A DNA stretch of 9,863 bases, from assembly GCA_009777435.1 (NCBI GenBank), contig WRLW01000040.1, positions 1-9,863 on the forward strand. The letters are read 5' to 3'. The position numbers and the translations under genes are program-made. This DNA comes from Oscillospiraceae bacterium (GTDB lineage: Bacteria; Bacillota; Clostridia; Oscillospirales; UBA929). The notes below the pieces were generated by a model. It worked only from the letters and a program-made list of their open reading frames with translations, was not told where the DNA came from and ran no database searches. Below are positions 1 to 5,732 of the stretch, piece by piece. The stretch's first letter is position 1, and each line of letters starts with the position of its first letter.

Positions 1-233
1 AGCGCCTCCGCGCGGCGTATGGGATCGCCGGAGCCGGGCGTTCCCCGGTAAAGGTCGCCGGCGGCCCCGGTCAGACCGGAATGGCCCGTCAGCTCGGTAA
101 CGTCCAGCGCGCAGGCGTCGGCGAACAGGCCGCCGTACAGCGCGCGCCCCTTGTGGCCGGGCATATGAAAACGCAGCGCGCCGCGCGCGGCGTACGCCTC
201 CAACGCGGACAGCAGAGGAAGATTATTCGCCAA
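1..233 (-). CDS. Orn/Lys/Arg decarboxylase-family PLP enzyme, N-terminal part (cut by window edge)
   Basis: This is the N-terminal 77 codons of a fold-type I PLP enzyme of the Orn/Lys/Arg decarboxylase family. Such enzymes decarboxylate basic amino acids to polyamines or cadaverine in the cytoplasm. The translation shows the family opening: PLLSALEAYAARG, then FHMPGHKG, then DVTEL and a GDPIRRAEA-like segment matching the usual G-x-I-x-x-A-E stretch. The PLP lysine and catalytic domains lie outside the window. In this frame TAA codons sit just upstream, so the first possible start is TTG at 231-233. It overlaps the last 11 nt of the yjbQ-like gene. The next ATG would remove the conserved PLL...FHMPGHK block. 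No good Shine-Dalgarno precedes the TTG, so initiation probably depends on coupling to the upstream gene. Substrate (Orn, Lys or Arg) cannot be told from this part. The family call is fairly sure; the start codon is inferred. Confidence 0.8.
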   Translation of the reverse strand, partial: MANNLPLLSALEAYAARGALRFHMPGHKGRALYGGLFADACALDVTELTGHSGLTGAAGDLYRGTPGSGDPIRRAEA

Positions 234-639
234 TTATTTTTACCAGCACGCGCTTTGGGCGGCGGCCGTCGTATTCGCCGTAGAATATCTGCTCCCATGT
301 TCCGAAGTCGAGCCGGCCGTCCGTGACGGCGGCCACAACCTCGCGGCCCATAAGCTGGCGCTTGAGGTGCGCGTCGGCGTTGTCCTCGACGCCGTTGTGC
401 GCGTATTGGCTGTATGGCTTTTCGGGCGCGAGCCGTTCGAGCCAGGTCTCGAAGTCCCCGTGCAGGCCGCGCTCGTCGTCGTTTATGAATACCGAGGCCG
501 TGATGTTCATGGCGTTGACCAACGCCAGCCCCTCGCGTATGCCCGATTCGTGCAGGCAGCGCTCCACGTCGCGCGTGATGTTGACATAAGCGCGGCGCGA
601 CGGCGTGCTGAAGGTCAGCTCCTTGCGGTATGATTTCAT
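223..639 (-). CDS. yjbQ: YjbQ/UPF0047 family protein
   Basis: A 138-residue protein, the usual size for the YjbQ/UPF0047 family. Members are compact trimeric cytoplasmic proteins, and some have weak thiamine-phosphate synthase activity; the physiological role is unsettled. Family marks in order: the SG(I)REG segment near residues 32-37, ITASVFIND (46-54), YAHNGVEDNADAH (the HN...DN..H cluster) in the middle, GRLDFGTWEQIF, and a C-terminal VLVKIIGE. One oddity is residue 45, an Asn (AAC), where the family normally has a conserved His in its H-T/I-T-A-S motif. The other two conserved His positions are present. The ATG at 637-639 is preceded by GGGAGGTG (648-655, minus strand) at good spacing, and a promoter lies further upstream at 678-706. 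The stop overlaps the start of the decarboxylase-like gene, so the two are probably cotranscribed. A functional link between them is not evident from the sequence. Confidence 0.9.
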   Translation of the reverse strand: MKSYRKELTFSTPSRRAYVNITRDVERCLHESGIREGLALVNAMNITASVFINDDERGLHGDFETWLERLAPEKPYSQYAHNGVEDNADAHLKRQLMGREVVAAVTDGRLDFGTWEQIFYGEYDGRRPKRVLVKIIGE

Positions 640-677
640 GGCGGCTCCACCTCCCGCGATTTTTTCGGGATAGCATT

Positions 678-706
678 ATTTTATCATATATTTCCCACAC
701 GGTCAA
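678..706 (-). promoter_or_regulatory. Sigma-A-type promoter for the yjbQ/decarboxylase transcript
   Basis: Read on the minus strand, TTGACC (701-706) is followed after exactly 17 nt by TAAAAT (678-683). These are 5/6 matches to each consensus hexamer. The region is AT-rich, in contrast to the surrounding genes. Transcription would start near 671, about 30 nt before the ATG at 639, with the GGGAGGTG ribosome site between. Confidence 0.75.
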
Positions 707-733
707 AAAAAATAAATTCACACGCCCCGCGAG

Positions 734-752
734 GGCAAACAGGGCATTTGCC
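734..752. repeat. Short inverted repeat, 6-bp arms
   Basis: GGCAAA (734-739) and TTTGCC (747-752) form a perfect inverted repeat with a 7-nt spacer. It lies upstream of the minus-strand promoter and far from the + strand one. It could be a protein-binding site or chance; nothing further supports a function. Confidence 0.3.
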
Positions 753-759
753 GATAATG

Positions 760-781
760 ATAAACAATAGCGTCTGTTTAT
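760..781. repeat. Operator-like inverted repeat, 7-bp arms
   Basis: ATAAACA (760-766) and TGTTTAT (775-781) are perfect inverted arms around an 8-nt spacer, a layout common for dimeric regulator sites. It sits between the two divergent promoters, about 55 bp upstream of the minus-strand -35 box and 130 bp upstream of the ATPase promoter. That distance makes direct repression of either one uncertain. No regulator is encoded nearby to match it. Confidence 0.35.
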
Positions 782-789
782 GCAATCCA

Positions 790-862
790 CGGACGCGCAA
801 TGCGCGCCCCTACACAGGAAAACCGTCATATAGAGGCCGTAGGGGCGGCCATTGGCCGTCCG
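790..862. repeat. Paired palindromic intergenic repeat element, copy 1
   Basis: Two 24-nt arms face each other: 790-813 ends in GCCCCTAC and 839-862 begins with GTAGGGGC. They are inverted copies matching at 20 of 24 positions, separated by 25 nt. Inside each arm is a small hairpin: CGCGC-AAT-GCGCG in the left arm and CGGCC-ATT-GGCCG in the right. The four mismatches between arms fall in this core, and in each arm they are paired so that its own hairpin survives. The right arm is the exact reverse complement of the left arm of the second copy at 9790. From memory, GTAGGGGCG-type intergenic repeats are common in gut Clostridia; I cannot verify that here. No transposase is present, so it is a non-autonomous or REP-like element. 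Confidence 0.8.
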
Positions 863-911
863 CGCCCTATAAAAAAAGTAAATATCTTGTCTCCCAAGAG
901 CAAAAAATCAG

Positions 912-940
912 TGGACAATCGCTCGCGCGTCGTGTATACT
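912..940 (+). promoter_or_regulatory. Sigma-A-type promoter of the V-type ATPase operon
   Basis: TGGACA (912-917) and TATACT (935-940) are separated by exactly 17 nt, each one mismatch from consensus. Transcription would start near 947, giving a leader of about 40 nt. The first gene's ribosome site, AAGGCGGTGAT (973-983), differs by one base from a long anti-16S match and ends 3 nt before the ATG at 987. No other convincing + strand promoter is visible before ntpD ends, so this one probably drives all ten genes. Confidence 0.8.
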
Positions 941-986
941 ATTTATGGTTTTATGCCAATTTATTGAAAATTAAGGCGGTGATCTA

Positions 987-1301
987 ATGTCAATAGAAGC
1001 CGTGAAGGAAATCGCGCGCGCCGAGGAGGGCGTTTTGGCCCGCAAGGCCGAGACAGCCGCGTCGTGCAAACGGCTGTTGGCCGACGCCGAATCGCGCGGC
1101 CGCGCGCTGCTTGAAAACGCGCTCGCCCGGGCGGCCGGGCAGGAGTCCGATATCCTCAAGGGCGCCGCCGAAGAGGCCGAGAAGGAGGCGTCCGCGGTCT
1201 TGGAACGCGCCGCCGCCGCCGCCGCCGCGGTCGAGGCCGAGGCGTCGGGCAGGCTGCCGTCGGCCGTCAGCTTTATTTCCGAAAGGATCGTGAGCGCATG
1301 A
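987..1301 (+). CDS. ntpF: V-type ATPase peripheral-stalk subunit G/H
   Basis: A 104-residue, Ala/Glu/Arg-rich, almost wholly helical protein with no hydrophobic membrane segment. Size, composition and position just before ntpI match the G/H subunit (E. hirae NtpF, archaeal AhaH). This subunit pairs with subunit E as a long coiled coil in the peripheral stalk and holds the A3B3 head against rotation. The symbol follows E. hirae naming; other schemes call it subunit G or H. Sequence identity in this family is low, so the call leans on context. Residues 75-81 are seven alanines, six encoded by consecutive GCC codons (1209-1226), a possible slippage tract. The ATG at 987 has the strong ribosome site at 973-983. 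Its TGA stop shares the ATGA overlap (1298-1301) with ntpI. Confidence 0.85.
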   Translation: MSIEAVKEIARAEEGVLARKAETAASCKRLLADAESRGRALLENALARAAGQESDILKGAAEEAEKEASAVLERAAAAAAAVEAEASGRLPSAVSFISERIVSA

Positions 1302-3250
1302 TAGTGCCCATGAAAAAACTTGAGCTGATCGGCCTTAATCAGGACAGGGACAGGCTGCTGTCCGAGCTTATGCGCCTGTCGTGCGCGCAGATAGAGGAGC
1401 AGAACGGGCTGCTGTCCGACGCGGACGCCGCCGGCCTGCTGTCGCGCGCCGCCGCCGATACCGCCGATATCAGAACCGCCCTCAACACGCTCAAGCAGGC
1501 GCTCGACACGCTGATAAAGCACGCGCACCCCAAGCGCGGCATGTTTGAGCCTCGCCCGGTCATGTCCGAAAAGGAGCTGCTGGACGGCGGCGCTCTGCGT
1601 GAGGCCAGCGCCGTCAGCGACGCCATCATGGCGTCCCAGCGCGGAATAGCCGAGCTGAACACCGAGGAGGGCCGCCTGCAAAACCGCCGCGCCGCGCTCG
1701 GCCCATGGCGCGGACTGCTCGCGCCGCTGTCGGTCGGGCCGGCCGAAAACTGCTTCATTGGGTTAGGCGTCTGCCCCGCGATGTCTGATATGGAGGAGCT
1801 TAAAAAGCTGCTGTTCGTCAACGCGCCGCTGTCGGAGCTGTATGTGATATCGAGCGACCGCGAGCAGCATTACCTTATGTTCTTCTGCCATAACTCGCAG
1901 TGGCACGAGGCATACGCGCTGCTCAAAAGCTACAGCTTCTCGGCCATGCGCTTCAAGGACGTCGATACGACGGCCTCCGAGGCGTGTGACGAGTGTGACG
2001 CGCGCATCGAGGAGATAGGCCGCGAGCGCGCCGCGTTAGAGCGCGAGATATGCTCCCATGCCGGCGACCGCGACAAGCTTGAACACGCCATAGACGCGCT
2101 GGGCGTATGCCTGTCGCGCGCCGAGGCCGCCGAGCGCGCGCTGTCCACGCGCCTGTGCTTCCGCGTCGCCGCGTGGGTGGAGGCGCCGCGCGTATCCGAC
2201 GTGGAGCGCGTGCTGGGGCGCTGCGCCTGCGCTTGGGAATTCTCCGAGCCGGACGCGGACGGCGAGCGGCCGCCCATAAAGCTCAAAAACAGCAAGCTGC
2301 TCGAACCTTTTAATATGGTAACGGACATGTACTCGCCGCCCGACTACTTCAACGTAGACCCCAACCCGCTGTTCTCGTTTTTCTTCGCCCTGTTCTTCGG
2401 CATCATGTACGCCGATTTGGGCTACGGGCTTGTATTAGTCGCGCTGGGCCTGTTCGTCACATTTAAGGTAAAGGCGCGCGGCATGATCGGCCAGATGTTC
2501 CGGCTGATGATTATCGTGGGCGCTTCGTCGGCCGTTATGGGCCTTGTGTTCGGCGGCTTCTTCTCAGACGCGCTGAACGTGGCCGGCAAGACCTTTTTCA
2601 ACACGGACTCGTGGGGCATACGCCCGCTGTGGTTCGACCCGATGCAGGATCCGCTGAAGGTGCTTATAGCCTGTCTCGCCGTGGGCGGCGTCCAGGTGCT
2701 GTTCGGCATGGGGATTAAAGCGTATATACTCATACGCGACGGGAAGCCTTTGGACGCGCTGATGGACGTCGGCTCGTGGTGGCTGCTGTTCGCGGGCATC
2801 GCGGTGGCGGCGTTGGGCGGCGGCATGTGGGTGGCCATAGCCGGCGCGGCGGCGCTGGTGCTGACGCAGGGGCGCGGCGCCAAGAACATATTCGGCAAGA
2901 TTGCCGGCGGGCTTGGCTCGCTGTATGACATAACCGCCTATTTGTCCGACGTGCTGTCCTACTGCCGCCTGATGGCGCTGTGCATGGCCGGCGCGGTCAT
3001 AGGCAGCGTTTTCAACATGCTGGCCGGCATGGTGGCCGGCGGATTCATCATCGGGCCGCTGCTGTTCGCCGTGGTGTTCCTTGTGGGGCACTCGTTCAAT
3101 ATGGCCATCAATATAATAGGCACTTACGTGCACGCCGCGCGTTTGCAATACCTCGAATTCTTCGGCAAATTCTACGAGGGAGGCGGCAAGGCTTTCCGGC
3201 CTCTTGCCGTCAGCACAAAATACGTAGACATAGTTAAGGAGGAAAACTAA
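1298..3250 (+). CDS. ntpI: V-type ATPase membrane subunit a (NtpI)
   Basis: A 650-residue subunit a, the stator part that forms the ion half-channels next to the rotor ring. Residues 1-350 are a soluble domain that binds the peripheral stalks, with charged helical stretches near 100-130 and 225-285. From about residue 355 there are seven or eight hydrophobic segments (around 357-390, 401-422, 453-475, 490-523, 548-612). The family motif LSYCRLMALCMAG carries Arg557, the essential arginine that opposes the rotor carboxylate. A second conserved arginine, R615, lies in HAARLQYLEFFGKFYEGGG. E. hirae NtpI has two essential arginines at a comparable spacing. The length is close to the roughly 660 of E. 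hirae NtpI. The ATG at 1298 overlaps the previous stop by 4 nt and has AAAGGA at 1282-1287. An ATG at 1310 is an alternative, but starting there would shorten the conserved N-terminus. Confidence 0.97.
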   Translation: MIVPMKKLELIGLNQDRDRLLSELMRLSCAQIEEQNGLLSDADAAGLLSRAAADTADIRTALNTLKQALDTLIKHAHPKRGMFEPRPVMSEKELLDGGALREASAVSDAIMASQRGIAELNTEEGRLQNRRAALGPWRGLLAPLSVGPAENCFIGLGVCPAMSDMEELKKLLFVNAPLSELYVISSDREQHYLMFFCHNSQWHEAYALLKSYSFSAMRFKDVDTTASEACDECDARIEEIGRERAALEREICSHAGDRDKLEHAIDALGVCLSRAEAAERALSTRLCFRVAAWVEAPRVSDVERVLGRCACAWEFSEPDADGERPPIKLKNSKLLEPFNMVTDMYSPPDYFNVDPNPLFSFFFALFFGIMYADLGYGLVLVALGLFVTFKVKARGMIGQMFRLMIIVGASSAVMGLVFGGFFSDALNVAGKTFFNTDSWGIRPLWFDPMQDPLKVLIACLAVGGVQVLFGMGIKAYILIRDGKPLDALMDVGSWWLLFAGIAVAALGGGMWVAIAGAAALVLTQGRGAKNIFGKIAGGLGSLYDITAYLSDVLSYCRLMALCMAGAVIGSVFNMLAGMVAGGFIIGPLLFAVVFLVGHSFNMAINIIGTYVHAARLQYLEFFGKFYEGGGKAFRPLAVSTKYVDIVKEEN

Positions 3251-3251
3251 C

Positions 3252-3749
3252 ATGGCGGAATGGTTATCACAGGTATTCACGGGGAACACGCTCGCGTTTC
3301 TGGGGGTGGCGCTGGCCGTCGGGCTGGCGGGCATAGGCTCGGCCAAGGGCGTCGGCATAGTCGGCGAGGCCGGTTCGGGCCTTCACGCCGAGGATCCGAG
3401 CAAATTCGCGCAGATCATGATCCTGCAGGTCATCCCCGGCACACAGGGACTATACGGCTTCGTGGTCGGCCTGCTGGCGCTGGTGCGTCTGGGCGCGCTG
3501 ACAGGCAGCCCGATCTCGCTGTCGTTTGAGCAGGGCGCGTGGTATCTGATGGCGTGCCTGCCCATAGCGCTTGTGGGCTGGCTGTCGGCCATAGCGCAGG
3601 GGCGCGTCGCCGCCGGCGGCATCGGCATCATCACCAAGCGGCCCGAGGAGATGTTCAAGGGCATCATGATGGCCGTCATGGTCGAATTCTACGCCATACT
3701 CGCGCTGCTGGTCTCCATGCTGATGCTGTTCAACCTGCCGTCGGCGTAA
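3252..3749 (+). CDS. ntpK: V-type ATPase rotor-ring subunit c/K (NtpK), Na+-type ligand set
   Basis: A 165-residue proteolipid with four membrane helices in two duplicated hairpins, each with a GxGxA-type helix (GIGSAKGVGIVGEA, 27-40). It forms the rotating membrane ring. The ion site is visible: IPGTQGLYGF (61-70), IAQGRVA (114-120) and MVEFYAIL (143-150). E145 is the single carboxylate per four helices; the first hairpin has none. In E. hirae NtpK, Na+ is held by L61, T64, Q65, Q110 and E139. The equivalents here are I61 (a backbone ligand in E. hirae), T64, Q65, Q116 and E145, with Y68 also kept. This argues for Na+ rather than H+ coupling, as inference from the motif. The gene starts 1 nt after ntpI. 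Its perfect AGGAGG (3237-3242), 9 nt from the ATG, fits the high copy number needed for the ring. Confidence 0.97.
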   Translation: MAEWLSQVFTGNTLAFLGVALAVGLAGIGSAKGVGIVGEAGSGLHAEDPSKFAQIMILQVIPGTQGLYGFVVGLLALVRLGALTGSPISLSFEQGAWYLMACLPIALVGWLSAIAQGRVAAGGIGIITKRPEEMFKGIMMAVMVEFYAILALLVSMLMLFNLPSA

Positions 3750-3765
3750 GCGGGTGGTCAGGGGT

Positions 3766-4356
3766 ATGAACGGTATCGAACGCATAACGGCTCGCATAGC
3801 CGAGGACGCGAAAAAAGAAAACGACGCCGCGCTCGAACAGGCGCAGCGCGAGGCCGACGGGATAGTGGCCGGCTACAAAAAGCAGGCCGACGACCGCGTC
3901 GCCGCCATGCTGCCCAAGGCGCGCGCAAACGCGCGCGAGAACACAGAGCGCCGTCTCGCGACGGCGGCCATGGAGTCCCGCAAGCTTGACCTCGCCGCGC
4001 GCCAGCGCGTTATTGCCAAAGCCTTCGACGCCGCCGAGGACGCGCTTGTAAAGCTGCCCGCCGCCAAAAAGACCGAGTGGCTGGCCGGCCTCGCGGCAAA
4101 AGCGTCGCGCACAGGCTCGGAGCGGGTCGCTCTCAGCGCGGCGGATCACGCCGCCATCGGTAAAAAGGTGGTAACTGCCGCCAACAAGCTTTTGGGCGCC
4201 GGCGGGAAGCTCACGCTGGCCGAGGCGCCGCGCGGCATATCGGGCGGGCTGATCCTGTCGGACGGCGACATCGAGGTCAACTGCTCGGCCGGCGCGCTGA
4301 TGGACGCCGCCCGCGACGGCATGAGCCGCGAAGTCGGCGATATCCTGTTTTCGTGA
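3766..4356 (+). CDS. ntpE: V-type ATPase peripheral-stalk subunit E
   Basis: A 196-residue subunit E, the partner of subunit G/H in the peripheral stalk. Residues 1 to about 100 are a charged helix (MNGIERITARIAEDAKKEN onward) for the coiled coil. The C-terminal globular part ends with the family pattern GGLILSDGDIEVNC, then a helix and GDILFS, which contacts subunit B at the top of the head. I chose ATG 3766 because MNGIE-I-ARI is the usual start. An in-frame GTG at 3754 would add VRG-type residues not typical of the family. The ribosome site is moderate (GGGTGGT near 3752-3758). It lies 16 nt after ntpK and 22 nt before ntpC. Confidence 0.93.
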   Translation: MNGIERITARIAEDAKKENDAALEQAQREADGIVAGYKKQADDRVAAMLPKARANARENTERRLATAAMESRKLDLAARQRVIAKAFDAAEDALVKLPAAKKTEWLAGLAAKASRTGSERVALSAADHAAIGKKVVTAANKLLGAGGKLTLAEAPRGISGGLILSDGDIEVNCSAGALMDAARDGMSREVGDILFS

Positions 4357-4378
4357 ATGTTAGAAAGGACAGACATAT

Positions 4379-5407
4379 ATGCCCAAGCCGCTGAAGGACA
4401 CTGATTTTCTGAACGCCACCATGCGCGTGCGCGCGATGGAGCGCGAACTGCTGAACGGTGAGCGCATGGGCCGTATGCTTGAGGCGCGTACGCACGAGGA
4501 GGCCGCCAAGGTGCTGTGCGAGTGCGGCTACGGTGAGATGACCGCCGTTACCGCCGCGGAGTGGGAGCGCGTTATAGCCGGGCTGCGCGGAGAGATCTAC
4601 AAAACGGCCGCCGGTATGACCGACAGGCCCGAGTTGGTCGATGTGTTCCGCCTGCGTTACGACTACCACAATGTCAAGACGCTCATAAAGGCCGAGGCCG
4701 CCATAGAGTCCGCCGCGGACGCCGCCGCCGCCGCCGAGCGCCTGCTGACCGGCGCGGGACGGGTGCCGCCGCGCCTTTTGGTTGAGATAATGCGCGACCA
4801 GCGCTATAACGAGCTGCCGGGCGCGCTCAGGCGCGCCGCGCCGGACGCGCGCGAAACCCTTAGCCGCACGGGCGACCCGCAAATCTCCGATTTTATGCTT
4901 GACGCCGCGTGCGCGGCCGAGATGAGCGGGATGGCCGAGGCTTCGGGCAGCGGGTTTTTACAGGCTTATGTCAGGCTGTTTATCGACGCTTATAACCTGC
5001 GCGCCGTGACGCGCACGCTGAGGCTGGGGCGCGAGCCGGACTTCCTGCGCTCCGTGTTGGCCGGCGGCGGCAATATCGCGCCGTCGAGGATAGCCGCCGC
5101 GGTCACGTCGGGAAGCCCGATAGAGGACATATACGCCGCCACGCCGCTTCAGGAGGCGGCCGCGGCCGGCGTCGCCGCCGCGCGCGGCGAGGCGCCGCTG
5201 ACGGCGTTTGAGCGGTTGGCCGACGACGCGCTGATAAAGCAGCTTGCGGGCGCAAAACGCGTCGCGTTCGGCGAACAGCCCATAGTGGCTTATATAGCCG
5301 CGCGCGAAACGGAATTCACCGCCGTACGCATAATACTCGCGGGGCGGCTGGCGGGACTGCCGGCCGACGCGCTGCGTGAAAGGTTGAGGGAGAGTTATGC
5401 CTTATAG
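4379..5407 (+). CDS. ntpC: V-type ATPase subunit d/C (NtpC)
   Basis: A 342-residue, mainly helical soluble protein of the V-ATPase d / A-ATPase C (AC39) family. It forms the funnel-shaped socket joining the D-F shaft to the rotor ring. Recognisable parts are an N-terminal NATMRVRAMERELL stretch, FRLRYDYHNVKTLIKAEA near residues 97-114 (the family's L-x-x-D-x-x-N-l-k-x-l-l motif), a second matching segment YVRLFIDAYNLRAVTRTLRLG near 196-216, and a third repeat around ETEFTAVRIILAGRLAGLP near 311-329. This reflects the internal threefold repeat of the family. It has AAAGGA (4364-4369), 9 nt before the ATG. Its last 11 nt overlap the start of the subunit F gene. An Ala-rich stretch encoded by repeated GCC lies near 4720-4737. 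Confidence 0.94.
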   Translation: MPKPLKDTDFLNATMRVRAMERELLNGERMGRMLEARTHEEAAKVLCECGYGEMTAVTAAEWERVIAGLRGEIYKTAAGMTDRPELVDVFRLRYDYHNVKTLIKAEAAIESAADAAAAAERLLTGAGRVPPRLLVEIMRDQRYNELPGALRRAAPDARETLSRTGDPQISDFMLDAACAAEMSGMAEASGSGFLQAYVRLFIDAYNLRAVTRTLRLGREPDFLRSVLAGGGNIAPSRIAAAVTSGSPIEDIYAATPLQEAAAAGVAAARGEAPLTAFERLADDALIKQLAGAKRVAFGEQPIVAYIAARETEFTAVRIILAGRLAGLPADALRERLRESYAL

Positions 5408-5714
5408 CATTGCGGTCGTCGGCGACCGCGACAGCGTTATGGGTTTCCGCGCGCTGGGGTTGGACGTGCGCCCCGCCGAGACGGCCGCCGAGGGCGCGGA
5501 GGCGGTGCGCGCGCTGGCGGACGGCGGCTGCGCGATCATCTATATAACGGAGCGGTTAGCCTCCGAGCTGGCCGGCGATATTGATAAATACAAAGACCGC
5601 GTGATGCCCGCCGTGATTGTCATACCCGGCAAGGAAGGCTCAGGCGGGCTGGGGCTGGCAGCGTTAAAGAGCGCGGTAGAGCGCGCGGTCGGCGCCGATA
5701 TAATGAACACATAA
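5397..5714 (+). CDS. ntpG: V-type ATPase central-stalk subunit F (E. hirae NtpG)
   Basis: A 105-residue Rossmann-like subunit F. It binds subunit D to form the central shaft and modulates ATPase activity in characterised enzymes. The N-terminus IAVVGDRDSVMGFRALGLDV (5-24) is the family signature. It is followed by IIYITERLA (48-56), PAVIVIPGKEG in the strand/loop region, and a C-terminal helix from about residue 86. E. hirae calls this product NtpG, while most annotation schemes call it subunit F. The ATG at 5397 lies inside the end of ntpC (11-nt overlap, different frame) with GAGGGAGAG just upstream (5386-5394), so translation is coupled. The ntpA start follows 12 nt after the stop. Confidence 0.95.
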   Translation: MPYSIAVVGDRDSVMGFRALGLDVRPAETAAEGAEAVRALADGGCAIIYITERLASELAGDIDKYKDRVMPAVIVIPGKEGSGGLGLAALKSAVERAVGADIMNT

Positions 5715-5717
5715 GTC

Positions 5718-5732
5718 GGAAGGAATGTGATA
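5718..5732 (+). promoter_or_regulatory. Unusual ntpA initiation site: GGAAGGA, ATG-TGA, GTG
   Basis: The ribosome site GGAAGGA (5718-5724) is followed directly by ATG (5725-5727), whose next codon is TGA. This start-stop pair is out of frame with ntpA. The in-frame GTG (5727-5729) shares the G of that ATG. An in-frame TTG at 5736 has the better spacing (11 nt) to GGAAGGA and would shorten the protein by three residues. No ATG start exists in frame near here, although ntpA encodes the catalytic subunit. Which codon is used cannot be settled from sequence. Confidence 0.5.

Noticed and set aside
151..160. Loss of the Walker A lysine in subunit B as a sign of decay (residues 151-157 of the protein encoded at 7490-8863)
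   Set aside because: V-type B subunits normally lack a working P-loop; SGSGLPH is the usual form and the arginine finger R350 is intact. The coordinates given here are protein residue numbers.
89..829. 246-codon minus-strand open frame spanning the yjbQ-like gene
   Set aside because: It is a different frame from the recognisable YjbQ protein, crosses the promoter and repeat, and gives an Arg/His/Ala-rich sequence.
790..862. Possible CRISPR array
   Set aside because: There are only two arms, in opposite orientation, with one spacer-like gap and no cas genes. It is an inverted-repeat element, not an array of direct repeats.
748..987. 79-codon + strand open frame before the ATPase operon
   Set aside because: It runs through the palindromic repeat and the operon promoter, has no ribosome site, and has non-coding-like composition.
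1209..1229. GCC trinucleotide run in the G/H subunit gene as a phase-variation switch
   Set aside because: Slippage by whole GCC units would only change the number of alanines, not the frame, so it cannot act as an on/off switch.
971..1681. 236-codon open frame on the minus strand over subunit G/H and the start of ntpI
   Set aside because: It is antisense to two genes with ribosome sites and a promoter; the Ser/Ala-rich product is unlike any family I know.
2564..3358. 264-codon open frame on the minus strand
   Set aside because: It lies opposite ntpI and ntpK, whose family motifs are unmistakable. Its product is a low-complexity His/Arg/Ala-rich sequence typical of an antisense frame in GC-rich DNA.
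4277..4882. 201-codon open frame on the minus strand
   Set aside because: It is an antisense shadow of ntpE and ntpC. Long open frames are expected here because GC-rich codons rarely make stops on the other strand.
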